Assembly: GCA_947177925.1 (NCBI GenBank)
Contig: CAMWWJ010000002.1
Coordinates: 1-36,547, forward strand
Origin: an uncultured Lachnospiraceae bacterium
GTDB lineage: Bacteria > Bacillota > Clostridia > Lachnospirales > Lachnospiraceae
Length of the DNA: 36,547 bases
Direction of reading: 5' to 3'
Shown: in pieces, positions 1 through 6,607 of the stretch
Position numbering within the stretch: position 1 is the stretch's first letter
How the letters are laid out: every line of letters starts with the position of its first letter
Program-made: the position numbers and the translations under genes
Notes under the pieces: generated by a model
Told to the model about the DNA's origin: nothing
What the model saw: only the letters and a program-made list of their open reading frames with translations
Database searches by the model: none

Positions 1-29
1 TATTTTAGCCAGAAGAAACGAAATCACAC

Positions 30-36
30 GGAGGTG
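30..36 (+). promoter_or_regulatory. RBS of flaG, decides start
   Basis: GGAGGTG lies 6 to 7 bases before ATG 43 and overlaps the in-frame GTG at 34. The GTG would leave no room for a ribosome binding site, so the ATG at 43 is preferred. Confidence 0.8.
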
Positions 37-42
37 ACAAAA

Positions 43-468
43 ATGGCAATTGAACCATTAGGAAGTGCAATGACGCTGCAGGCGCAGCCCATTCAGAAGA
101 CAGAGGCACCAAAGCCTGTTGCCAGCGGAAAGGAATCTGCAGTACAGGAAATGGGTCAGGCAGCGGATGCAGCTACCCTGAATATTAAAGCTACAGAAGG
201 AAAAGAGAACAATAACGGAGAAAACGGCACCAGAGAACAGGGCCAGCCTTCCAAGGAGCAGCTTAGACAGGCAGTAGAAAAAATCAACAAAAATATGGGC
301 AATTCAGAGGTGTTGTTTGGTATTCATGAAGCGACCAACCGGATTACAATCAAGGTCGTGAATAAAGACACAAAAGAAGTATTAAGAGAGCTTCCGCCGG
401 AAAAGACCCTTGATATGATTGCCAAGGTATGGGAACTGGCGGGTATATTAGTAGATGAAAGACGATAG
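43..468 (+). CDS. flaG: FlaG family flagellar protein
   Basis: Small protein of about 141 residues of the FlaG family, encoded directly upstream of fliD as in many Firmicutes. FlaG proteins influence filament length or assembly, but the exact mechanism is not settled. The first about 65 residues are low-complexity and rich in Ala, Glu, Gln and Asn. The conserved FlaG domain occupies the C-terminal half, with a predicted helix (QLRQAVEKINKNM), then the strand-rich FGIHEATNRITIKVVNKDT and the family-typical REIPPE-like RELPPEKTLDMIAK. ATG 43 is chosen over GTG 34 because of the ribosome binding site. fliD follows 12 bases downstream with its own AGGAGG, so the genes are probably cotranscribed. 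The promoter is outside the window. Confidence 0.9.
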   Translation: MAIEPLGSAMTLQAQPIQKTEAPKPVASGKESAVQEMGQAADAATLNIKATEGKENNNGENGTREQGQPSKEQLRQAVEKINKNMGNSEVLFGIHEATNRITIKVVNKDTKEVLRELPPEKTLDMIAKVWELAGILVDERR

Positions 469-480
469 GAGGGAACACAT

Positions 481-2538
481 ATGCCAATGCGTATAACAGG
501 TATGAATTCCGGTCTTGACACGGAAAGCATCATAGCAGAATTAGTAAAAGCAAAAAGCCAGAAAAAGGTAAAGCTGCAAAAGTCACAGACAAAGCTTGGT
601 TACAAGCAGGACGCATGGAAGACCTTAAACAGCAAGATTTTAAATTTATATAGTAAGACAATTAATAATATGGCATTTACTACCGCCTACAAACAGCAAA
701 AGACTTCCGTATCCAATGAGTCTGTTGCAAGCGTGATTACTGGTAAGGATGCGGTAAACGGTGTACAGAATCTGCAGGTAACGTCTCTGGCAAAGAGCGG
801 ATATCTGACTGGCGCCCAGTTAAGCACCAATGGGGCATATTCAGGAAGCACCAAGCTGTCCGAGATTGCCGGATCGAGTGTTGCATCGGGAGAGGCTGTG
901 ACATTTTCCGTTACAGTAGGAAGTGAAACAAGGGATATTAAGTTAAATGGCGATTCTACCATTAGCGATGTGGTAAGTCAATTGAAAAATGCAGGCATTA
1001 ATGCCAACTTTGACGAGAGGAATCAAAGGCTTTTTGTCAGCGCAAAAACAACCGGTAAGGATTCAGACTTTGCATTGACAGCAAGCACAGAAGGCGGTTT
1101 TAAAGCGTTATCTGCTCTTGGAATCAATGTAATGGACAAATTGACTGAGGCGCAATATAACGTATATGCGGGATTTGCAGATACAAATGATCCAGAGGCT
1201 CAGGCCCTGATTGAAAAAGAAGTTACAAGACAGGCTGAGGTGCTGAAAAGCCAGATTCTGGATTATAATAGTAAAATTGACGAATATAAAAAGAATATCA
1301 GCGCATTTTTAAAGGATAAAGGCTATGAAGATGAGGACGGCAATGTAAATATTACGAGTCTGGATGCAGATTATCAGCAGCTATTGAAGCAAAAGGAATT
1401 TTTATCCACTGTGCCGGAAGATGAAACGGAAGAGGCAAAAAGGGCAAGAGAAGATGGACTGAAAAAAGTAGAAGATGATATTAAAGCATATGACAGCTAC
1501 AAGGAAGAGCAGGCAAAGCTTGCCCAGACAGAGGCTGATAAGGCAGCAGCAGAAGCGAAGCTTGAAAATGATAATGCTGCAATCCGGTCAAGCGTGACAG
1601 CGGATATGGAAGATAAGATAGATTTTGCAAAAAAAGTAGTAAATGGTCAGATAAGTGGATTTACCCAGACCACAGGTGATGAGACAGGAGCTACCAGAAT
1701 CGAAGGCGATAATGCAGTAATCAGTTTAAACGGAGCAAAATTTACTTCTACCACCAATAACTTTGAAATCAATGGACTTACTATTTCCGTAAAGAATAAG
1801 ACGGCACCGGGAGAAACAGTAACCCTTACTACGGAAAATGATTATGATGCAGTTTATGGCACTATTAAAAATTTCATTAAGGAGTATAATGAACTCATCA
1901 ATGAGATGGATAAACTTTATAATGCCAAGATTACCAGGGGATATGAACCGCTTTCTGATGAAGAGAAAGAGGCTATGAGTGACAGAGATATTGAGAAATA
2001 TGAAGATACCCTGAAAGAATCCATTTTGTATAGGGATTCTACCTTAAATGAGGTTTCCAATATTTTCAAGATGGCTATGATGTCAGGCTTTGAGGTAAAT
2101 GGAAAGACCATGTATCTGTCCGATTTTGGAATTAACAAGCTTGGATATTTCAATGCTGCGGATAATGAGAGAAATGCTTATCACATCGATGGCGATCCGG
2201 ACGATGCAAATACAATGGGAAAATCGGATGTGTTAAAGAGCATGATTGCCAGCGACCCGGATACAGTAGTTTCCTTCTTTACCCAGCTTTCCAAAAAGTT
2301 GTATGCGGATATCGGCAAAAAGATGCAGTCCAATAATTACAGCAGCTACAATAAGGTGTATAACGATAAGCAGATGCAGAAGGAATACGACGATTATACA
2401 AGCAAGATTGCTGCGCAGGAAAAGAAGATTACAGCAGCGGAAGATAAGTACTACAAGCAGTTCGCCGCAATGGAGACAGCGCTTGCAAAGCTTGAGTCAA
2501 AGTCCAATGCCATTGCAGGTTTATTAGGAGGCTCATAA
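481..2538 (+). CDS. fliD: Flagellar hook-associated protein 2 (filament cap) FliD
   Basis: FliD caps the growing filament and folds flagellin subunits as they emerge; it is exported by the flagellar type III apparatus. The N-terminal 100 residues show the FliD_N pattern (RITGMNSGLDTESIIAELV, then a KTLNSKILNLYSKT helix). The C-terminal domain, about residues 455-685, carries YGTIKNFIKEYNELINEMDKLYNAK, the YLSDFGI motif and a terminal heptad-rich helix. At 685 residues it is longer than many FliD proteins, largely because of a charged Lys/Glu/Asp-rich helical insertion at about residues 223-390 that looks like a coiled coil. The start ATG 481 is preceded by AGGAGG. fliS begins one base after the stop, implying translational coupling. 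Assignment is firm; the role of the insertion is unknown. Confidence 0.96.
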   Translation: MPMRITGMNSGLDTESIIAELVKAKSQKKVKLQKSQTKLGYKQDAWKTLNSKILNLYSKTINNMAFTTAYKQQKTSVSNESVASVITGKDAVNGVQNLQVTSLAKSGYLTGAQLSTNGAYSGSTKLSEIAGSSVASGEAVTFSVTVGSETRDIKLNGDSTISDVVSQLKNAGINANFDERNQRLFVSAKTTGKDSDFALTASTEGGFKALSALGINVMDKLTEAQYNVYAGFADTNDPEAQALIEKEVTRQAEVLKSQILDYNSKIDEYKKNISAFLKDKGYEDEDGNVNITSLDADYQQLLKQKEFLSTVPEDETEEAKRAREDGLKKVEDDIKAYDSYKEEQAKLAQTEADKAAAEAKLENDNAAIRSSVTADMEDKIDFAKKVVNGQISGFTQTTGDETGATRIEGDNAVISLNGAKFTSTTNNFEINGLTISVKNKTAPGETVTLTTENDYDAVYGTIKNFIKEYNELINEMDKLYNAKITRGYEPLSDEEKEAMSDRDIEKYEDTLKESILYRDSTLNEVSNIFKMAMMSGFEVNGKTMYLSDFGINKLGYFNAADNERNAYHIDGDPDDANTMGKSDVLKSMIASDPDTVVSFFTQLSKKLYADIGKKMQSNNYSSYNKVYNDKQMQKEYDDYTSKIAAQEKKITAAEDKYYKQFAAMETALAKLESKSNAIAGLLGGS

Positions 2539-2539
2539 C

Positions 2540-2917
2540 ATGGCGATACCAAATGCGTATACGAAATACAATGACAGCAAGATACTTACTGCTTCCAAAC
2601 CGGAATTGACTCTTATGCTTTACGAGGGAGCTATTAAATTTTGTAATATTGCAATTCTGGGAATTGAGCAAAATGATATCGAAAAGGCGAATACCAATAT
2701 TAAGAAGGTGCAGAAGATCATTGATGAATTCCGGGCTACTCTTGATATGAAATATCCGGTTGCAGAGGATTTTGACAGAGTGTATGTGTATCTGCTACAG
2801 CGTCTTTTAGAAGCCAACATGAAAAAGGATAAAGAGATTTTGGAGGAAGTGAATACCCATCTTCGTTCCATGCGGGATACATGGAAGGAAGTTATGAAAA
2901 AGGCGCATACGGTTTAA
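2540..2917 (+). CDS. fliS: Flagellin export chaperone FliS
   Basis: FliS binds the C-terminal disordered segment of newly made flagellin in the cytoplasm and keeps it export-competent. The 125-residue length is normal. The N terminus has the typical AYTKYNDSKILTASKPELTLMLYEGAIKF pattern, followed by an all-helical body ending in LRSMRDTWKEVMKKA, also family-typical. It starts one base after the fliD stop; its ribosome binding site (AGGAGG at 2526-2531) lies inside the end of fliD. A strong terminator follows the stop, so the flaG-fliD-fliS unit may end here with partial read-through to the next gene. Confidence 0.95.
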   Translation: MAIPNAYTKYNDSKILTASKPELTLMLYEGAIKFCNIAILGIEQNDIEKANTNIKKVQKIIDEFRATLDMKYPVAEDFDRVYVYLLQRLLEANMKKDKEILEEVNTHLRSMRDTWKEVMKKAHTV

Positions 2918-2938
2918 AATATAACATAAGGAATATGG

Positions 2939-2972
2939 CAAAGAGGATTTCTTAAATCCTCTTTGTTGTTTT
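2939..2972 (+). terminator. Rho-independent terminator after fliS
   Basis: A perfect 12-bp stem (CAAAGAGGATTT at 2939-2950 with AAATCCTCTTTG at 2954-2965) has a 3-base loop (CTT) and is followed by the T-rich tail TTGTTTTATT. Its position 21 bases after the fliS stop fits the end of the flaG-fliD-fliS transcript. Confidence 0.9.
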
Positions 2973-3001
2973 ATTACCCGATTGCGGGAAAAGGAGGAAA
3001 A

Positions 3002-3484
3002 ATGACGGATAACTATATACAAATCATGATAGAGAGCCTGGAGAAAAAAGCAGCAAAGCTGGATGAAATCATAGAAAAGAATAAAGAACAGGCAGAACTG
3101 TTAAAGGAAGAGGAGTTTTCTGTTGATCTTTTCGACCGGAATGTGGAGGAAAAAGCAGTGCTGATCCAACAACTGGAAATGCTGGATATTGGCTTTGACA
3201 GAATGTATGAGCGTGTAAAAGAGGAATTGGCTTCAGAGACAGGAAAGGTCACATTTAAAAATGAAATAAAGAAAATGCAGGCGCTGATTTCCCAGCTTAC
3301 AGAAAAGAGTGTTTCCATTCAGGCTCAGGAAAGCAGAAATAAACAAATGGTAGAAACCATATTTAAAAGCGAAAGAGAAAAGATAAGGGCGGTAAAGCTG
3401 GGCTCTAAGGCAGCAATTGATTATTACAAAAATATGAATCATACCAATTTCATATCCCCTCAGTTTGTAGACAAAAAAAATTAG
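3002..3484 (+). CDS. FlgN/FliT-like flagellar export chaperone
   Basis: A 160-residue, almost entirely alpha-helical, charged protein with long amphipathic helices (MIESLEKKAAKLDEIIEKN; NVEEKAVLIQQLEMLD) and a C-terminal YYKNMN tail. This pattern and size fit the FlgN family of type III export chaperones, which escort hook-filament junction proteins. Its place directly behind fliS is where a FliT-like (FliD) chaperone is often encoded, so FliD may be the client (inference). The start at ATG 3002 is supported by AAGGAGG at 2991-2997; a longer frame opening at TTG 2963 would begin inside the fliS terminator. The gene may depend on read-through or a promoter I cannot identify. Confidence 0.75.
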   Translation: MTDNYIQIMIESLEKKAAKLDEIIEKNKEQAELLKEEEFSVDLFDRNVEEKAVLIQQLEMLDIGFDRMYERVKEELASETGKVTFKNEIKKMQALISQLTEKSVSIQAQESRNKQMVETIFKSEREKIRAVKLGSKAAIDYYKNMNHTNFISPQFVDKKN

Positions 3485-3535
3485 AAAGGCAGATGAAGGC
3501 AGCAGTGCAGGGTGCTCTGCTGTATGAAAGAAAGC

Positions 3536-4099
3536 ATGAAGAAACTAGTAATTGTATTGGAGGAGAAAAATCAGCAGCTTTTCGGTTCCCTGGTGGAACA
3601 AGTAAAGACGGCCGCAAAAGCGCTGGATATGGAAACGCTTTATTTTCTCCAGCGGGATAACGAAAGTAGTCATACATATGAGCAGTTAAGAAACATGGAT
3701 GCAGACTATCTAGTGTCTTTTGATATGGCAGGATTTGAAATGAGTACTCTTACGGAAGATTCCGCATATAATCTGCTTTATGCTAAGCAGATGCATATTC
3801 TTTTTCAAAATGATCAGAAATACCGAAAGTATCTGCAGCAGGATCTGGCAATGAATTTGTTTCTGTTCATAGGAGATGAATGTCTATTCAAGCAATATAA
3901 GCAGGAATATCCCCATATACTGAATCTGGAAGCTATGCCGCCTTTGGCTCTGGGGGAAAAACTGACAGAGGAACAGCAGAGGAAAAATGGAGAGGCATTA
4001 AGATGGGTCATAGAAAAAGTATATAACGAAATAGAAACAGCCGGTATTCTTAAAGACCGGCTGTTTGAAACATCTGGTTTATGCGCATTGGATAAGTGA
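3536..4099 (+). CDS. Small CgeB-associated protein, resembles a lone glycosyltransferase N-terminal half
   Basis: About 187 residues, family not recognised by name. It is clearly paralogous to the product at 8658-9155: both begin MKK-x-(V/M)IV and share DMAGFxMxTL followed by YNLLYAKQMHI. By eye the order 'DYLVSFDMAGF ... KQMHILF ... NLFLFIGDE ... LEAMPPLALG' parallels the N-terminal half of the CgeB/DUF3880 transferases here ('FVMSTNFHP ... KKYISWIYDSP ... NYIFLFDR ... YHMPLAVN'), but the C-terminal sugar-nucleotide-binding half is absent. It may therefore be a non-catalytic accessory subunit (inference). ATG 3524 is an alternative start; 3536 matches the paralog. The last about 17 residues are read through the 3' end of the convergent gene and have no counterpart in the paralog. 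Confidence 0.65.
   Translation: MKKLVIVLEEKNQQLFGSLVEQVKTAAKALDMETLYFLQRDNESSHTYEQLRNMDADYLVSFDMAGFEMSTLTEDSAYNLLYAKQMHILFQNDQKYRKYLQQDLAMNLFLFIGDECLFKQYKQEYPHILNLEAMPPLALGEKLTEEQQRKNGEALRWVIEKVYNEIETAGILKDRLFETSGLCALDK
4035..4066. terminator. Bidirectional-type hairpin between convergent genes
   Basis: A perfect 11-bp stem (AAACAGCCGGT at 4035-4045, ACCGGCTGTTT at 4056-4066) encloses a 10-base loop. The TAA stop of the minus-strand gene (4050-4052) lies in the loop. The minus-strand exit is T-rich (ctgtttctatttc), so it should terminate the minus-strand transcript. On the + strand it lies inside the end of the convergent coding sequence and lacks a clear U-tract. Confidence 0.7.
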
Positions 4100-5225
4100 A
4101 ATGGGCATTAAGCACATCAAAAGCATGGTTTATAACTGAATGGCGGGCATCCTCATGGGCAAGATAAAAGTCGGCTTTTGCCAGTGCGTCCGGAATGCTT
4201 TCATATAATATAACATCCCGGTCAGGTACAAAATATTCTGCAAGCTCAGGCTGATAGTTGCTTAGCAGAAACCCGCCGCTGCCCATAATATCCAAAGCTC
4301 GTAAAGGGATTCCGGACTGAATGCTCTTTAAAGTGATATTCAGATTGATTTTGCTAAGCCGAAAGACCTTGGGCATGTCCGACAGATAATTCACAGTTCC
4401 GCAATAGATTACATCCTCTAAGAGTTTTGGACACTCAGGGGAATAATAATTTACGTCATAATACTGGTTTAGTAAATTTAATAATACAATACGCTCTCTG
4501 CGAGTGACTTCCTTATTTATGCTGTGGACCAGACCGCTTTTGCTCAATTCCCCGGAGCCGTCACAGTCTATCTTGATACCAGCATTGGCAAAGCCGGCAG
4601 TTATTCGTTCCGGCAAATCGGATTTTATGGAATCCTCTACAAAATTGTATCCATAAACCTGAAGCTGTGCGTCTACAATTGCCTGAATAAAGCCTTTGTC
4701 ATAGTCCTGTGCCAGACAGAGAAGCTCTTTTAAAGAAGAATCATAAAATTTTCCCACAAAGGAAATATCGCTGCTATAAGCTTCCTTTTCCAAAGGAGAA
4801 GCAGAAAGTGAAGTGGAAGTGAGTCGATTTATGTTTACTGCCAGAGGCATATGAGAGACATGTTCGATGCCCTGGGATTGAAAATATTGAGCTTCCATAC
4901 GATCAAATAAAAATATATAATTGGTAGGATACTGGTAATATTCCATGTAATCCCTGGAAATGGGGCTGTCATAGGACCAGGAAAGATATTTTATCCGGTA
5001 TTGATAACAGATTTTTGCCACTAATGGATGGAAGTTCATGCTGATGACGCAGTCGAAATCCCCATCAGCCAAATATTGTCCAAAACGGTATTCAAAAAAA
5101 TCATCCTCATAAGCATTTCTCATTTTATATAGAATATTCTTGCAATGGTGCCCGGCCTTTTTCAGATAATAGGCAAGATCCTTTTGCGTATAGGAAATGA
5201 AGTCGTAAAACAGAATATTCACCAT
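4050..5225 (-). CDS. CgeB-type glycosyltransferase (DUF3880 plus glycosyl transferase 1_2)
   Basis: A 391-residue GT-B type glycosyltransferase of the CgeB (spore maturation protein) group, predicted cytoplasmic. The N-terminal half (about 1-150) has the DUF3880-like pattern: NILFYDFISYTQKDLAY, then DFDCVISMNFHP, LSWSYDSP, NYIFLFDR and HMPLAVN. The C-terminal half has the donor-binding signature SGIPLRALDIMGSGGFLLSNY at about 303-323, followed by an AEYF element and an HEDAR helix. ATG 5225 is chosen over an upstream in-frame ATG at 5276 because GGGAG precedes it by 6 bases and the paralog at 11499-12653 starts the same way (MNILLYD). Being next to the flagellins, it probably adds a sugar to flagellin or its glycan; donor unknown. 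It overlaps the convergent gene by 50 bases. Confidence 0.85.
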   Translation of the reverse strand: MVNILFYDFISYTQKDLAYYLKKAGHHCKNILYKMRNAYEDDFFEYRFGQYLADGDFDCVISMNFHPLVAKICYQYRIKYLSWSYDSPISRDYMEYYQYPTNYIFLFDRMEAQYFQSQGIEHVSHMPLAVNINRLTSTSLSASPLEKEAYSSDISFVGKFYDSSLKELLCLAQDYDKGFIQAIVDAQLQVYGYNFVEDSIKSDLPERITAGFANAGIKIDCDGSGELSKSGLVHSINKEVTRRERIVLLNLLNQYYDVNYYSPECPKLLEDVIYCGTVNYLSDMPKVFRLSKINLNITLKSIQSGIPLRALDIMGSGGFLLSNYQPELAEYFVPDRDVILYESIPDALAKADFYLAHEDARHSVINHAFDVLNAHFTYPMRINQMFQTAGL

Positions 5226-5256
5226 TTGCGTCTCCCTTCGAATTATTTCTGCTGAT

Positions 5257-5285
5257 ATTCTAGCATAATCTTTCATTTATTTAAA
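5257..5285 (-). promoter_or_regulatory. Candidate SigA promoter with extended -10 (minus strand)
   Basis: Read on the minus strand: TTTAAA (5280-5285), 17-base spacer, TGC-TAGAAT (-10 at 5257-5262). The -10 matches 5 of 6 and has the extended TG. It lies about 30 bases before the start of the minus-strand CgeB gene. The -35 is weak (4 of 6). Confidence 0.45.
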
Positions 5286-5314
5286 TAAAAAATAATAAAA
5301 AATAAAATAAGGTA

Positions 5315-5341
5315 TAAAGTATCAAAGAAAGATTCCGATAT
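5315..5341 (+). promoter_or_regulatory. SigD (sigma-28) promoter of flagellin copy 1
   Basis: TAAA at 5315-5318, a 15-base spacer, then TCCGATAT at 5334-5341. This matches the Bacillus SigD consensus TAAA-N15-GCCGATAT except for one base. The leader would be about 125 bases. Confidence 0.9.
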
Positions 5342-5375
5342 ATAATACAAGTAAAACAGCTTACTTAAACAAACA

Positions 5376-5418
5376 GTAATCCATTCGGAAGAAGCGTACG
5401 GTCGGAAGAAAGGATTAC
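5376..5418 (+). promoter_or_regulatory. Leader stem-loop with repeated GGA motifs, flagellin copy 1
   Basis: GTAATCC (5376-5382) can pair with GGATTAC (5412-5418). The enclosed segment holds the direct repeat TCGGAAGAA at 5385-5393 and 5402-5410. The element is conserved in copy 2, which suggests post-transcriptional control or mRNA stabilisation. Confidence 0.55.
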
Positions 5419-5432
5419 AGAAAAACAAGAAA

Positions 5433-5464
5433 GCGGCAGGGAAGCCGCATGAAATTCAAGGAGG
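5433..5464 (+). promoter_or_regulatory. Predicted CsrA-binding pair over flagellin SD, copy 1
   Basis: The hairpin GCGGC(5433-5437)/GCCGC(5444-5448) displays CAGGGA (5437-5442), with its AGGGA in the loop. Twenty bases downstream CAAGGA (5457-5462) overlaps the Shine-Dalgarno AAGGAGG (5458-5464). Both fit the CsrA core CARGGA. Bacillus hag mRNA has the same plan, with one CsrA site on the SD and one just upstream. csrA and fliW are not in this window. Confidence 0.65.
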
Positions 5465-5472
5465 AATATATT

Positions 5473-6288
5473 ATGGTAGTACAACACAATCTTAGAGCAA
5501 TGAACTCAAACAGAATGTTAGGATTAACAGCATCATCTCAGTCTAAGTCAACAGAGAAATTATCTTCTGGTTATAAGATCAACCGTGCAGCAGACGATGC
5601 AGCAGGATTAGCAATTTCCGAGAAGATGAGACGTCAGATCAGAGGACTTACACAGGCTACTGCAAATGCACAGGATGGTATTTCCATGGTGCAGACAGCA
5701 GAAGGTGCGTTAAACGAAGTTCACGACATGTTACAACGTATGAATGAGCTTGCTGTAAAGGCAGCTACAGGTACAGAGCAGTCTGAAGACCGTTCTTACA
5801 TCAACCAGGAAGTAACTGCATTAAAGGCAGAAATCGACAGAGTTGCAGCAACAACTACTTTCAATGAGTTGAACTTATTGAATCAGACAACTACTTTCAG
5901 TCTTCAGGTTGGTTCTGAAAGCGCTTCTGTAAACCAGATTGATGTAACGGTTGCAGCTATGAACACAACTGGACTTAGCATTAACGGTACAACAGTAGAT
6001 ACTGTAGCCAATGCAAAAACTGCTATTGATTCAGTTAAGAAGGCAATCACAGCATTGAATAAGCAACGTTCCGATCTTGGTGCACAGCAGAACCGTTTAG
6101 AGCATACAGTAAACAACTTGAACAACGTTGTTGAAAACACCACATCAGCAGAATCTGCTATTCGTGATACAGATATGGCAACTGAAATGGTTAGATATGC
6201 AAACAACAACATTCTTGCACAGGCAGGTCAGGCAATGTTGGCACAGTCTAATCAGGCTAACCAGGGCGTATTATCCTTACTTCAGTAA
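5473..6288 (+). CDS. Flagellin, copy 1
   Basis: Main filament protein, 271 residues, exported by the flagellar apparatus with FliS as chaperone. The N-terminal D0/D1 region (about 1-140) begins VVQHNLRAMNSNRMLG and includes LSSGYKINRAADDAAGLAIS. The C-terminal D1/D0 region includes DTDMATEMVRYANNNILAQAG and ends LSLLQ. The middle (about 125-190) is short, has no D2/D3 outer domains, and is rich in Ser and Thr, so it offers O-glycosylation sites. ATG 5473 with AAGGAGG is chosen; the upstream in-frame ATG at 5449 sits in the leader hairpin and has no ribosome binding site. The product appears identical to copy 2. It could be named hag or fliC. Confidence 0.97.
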   Translation: MVVQHNLRAMNSNRMLGLTASSQSKSTEKLSSGYKINRAADDAAGLAISEKMRRQIRGLTQATANAQDGISMVQTAEGALNEVHDMLQRMNELAVKAATGTEQSEDRSYINQEVTALKAEIDRVAATTTFNELNLLNQTTTFSLQVGSESASVNQIDVTVAAMNTTGLSINGTTVDTVANAKTAIDSVKKAITALNKQRSDLGAQQNRLEHTVNNLNNVVENTTSAESAIRDTDMATEMVRYANNNILAQAGQAMLAQSNQANQGVLSLLQ

Positions 6289-6307
6289 TTTATTGCACAA
6301 CTACCAT

Positions 6308-6340
6308 AGGGCTGACATATGTCAGCCCTGTTTTGCGTTT
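6308..6340 (+). terminator. Rho-independent terminator of flagellin copy 1
   Basis: A perfect 22-base palindrome at 6308-6329 (arms AGGGCTGACAT and ATGTCAGCCCT) is followed by GTTTTGCGTTTT. It is the same palindrome as behind copy 2. Confidence 0.92.
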
Positions 6341-6445
6341 TAAAGCCCTGTTGGGATTTTTACGGTAGTGGAATATATGAAAATAGGAATGATATCAGTT
6401 ATACACAATTACGGTTTATAAAAAAATAAAAAAAGTTTTTGTTTT
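6341..6445 (+). other. Intergenic spacer between flagellin copies, nothing further seen
   Basis: A 105-base A/T-rich stretch between terminator 1 and promoter 2. I see no open reading frame, repeat or hairpin of note. It is the part of the 1135-base period that is not duplicated. Confidence 0.6.
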
Positions 6446-6449
6446 GGTA

Positions 6450-6476
6450 TAAAGTATAAAAAAAACATTCCGATAT
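6450..6476 (+). promoter_or_regulatory. SigD promoter of flagellin copy 2
   Basis: TAAA at 6450-6453, a 15-base spacer, and TCCGATAT at 6469-6476: the same boxes and spacing as copy 1. The spacer bases differ (more A-rich), so the boxes are conserved while the rest drifts. Confidence 0.9.
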
Positions 6477-6567
6477 AATATACAAGTAAAACAACTTACT
6501 TAAACAAACAGTAATCCATTCGGAAGAAGCGTACGGTCGGAAGAAAGGATTACAGAAAAACAAGAAA

Positions 6568-6599
6568 GCGGCAGGGAAGCCGCATGAAATTCAAGGAGG
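6568..6599 (+). promoter_or_regulatory. Predicted CsrA-binding pair over flagellin SD, copy 2
   Basis: Same element as in copy 1: hairpin GCGGC (6568-6572)/GCCGC (6579-6583) displaying CAGGGA (6572-6577), and CAAGGA (6592-6597) overlapping the AAGGAGG ribosome binding site. The upstream stem-loop with repeated TCGGAAGAA is also conserved. Confidence 0.65.
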
Positions 6600-6607
6600 A
6601 ATATATT

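Larger units (their letters stand above)
5311..6330 (+). repeat. Direct repeat unit 1 (promoter-leader-flagellin-terminator)
   Basis: Bases 5311-6329 recur at 6446-7464 with a constant offset of 1135. The flagellin reading frames appear base-identical by eye; differences are confined to the promoter spacer, a few leader bases and the bases around the stop and terminator tail. This is a tandem gene duplication. Confidence 0.95.

Noticed and set aside
2963..3001. TTG start extending the FlgN/FliT-like gene upstream
   Set aside because: The TTG is in the 3' arm of the fliS terminator; ATG 3002 has a strong AAGGAGG at the right distance.
5449..5472. Upstream in-frame ATG that would add eight residues to flagellin (also at 6584 in copy 2)
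   Set aside because: The ATG lies at the foot of the leader hairpin, lacks a ribosome binding site, and the AAGGAGG would be inside the coding region. Flagellins start at the MVVQHNL position.
5904..6212. 102-residue minus-strand frame inside each flagellin gene (also 7039-7347)
   Set aside because: It is antisense to a highly constrained gene, repeats exactly because the gene is duplicated, and has no ribosome binding site or family resemblance.
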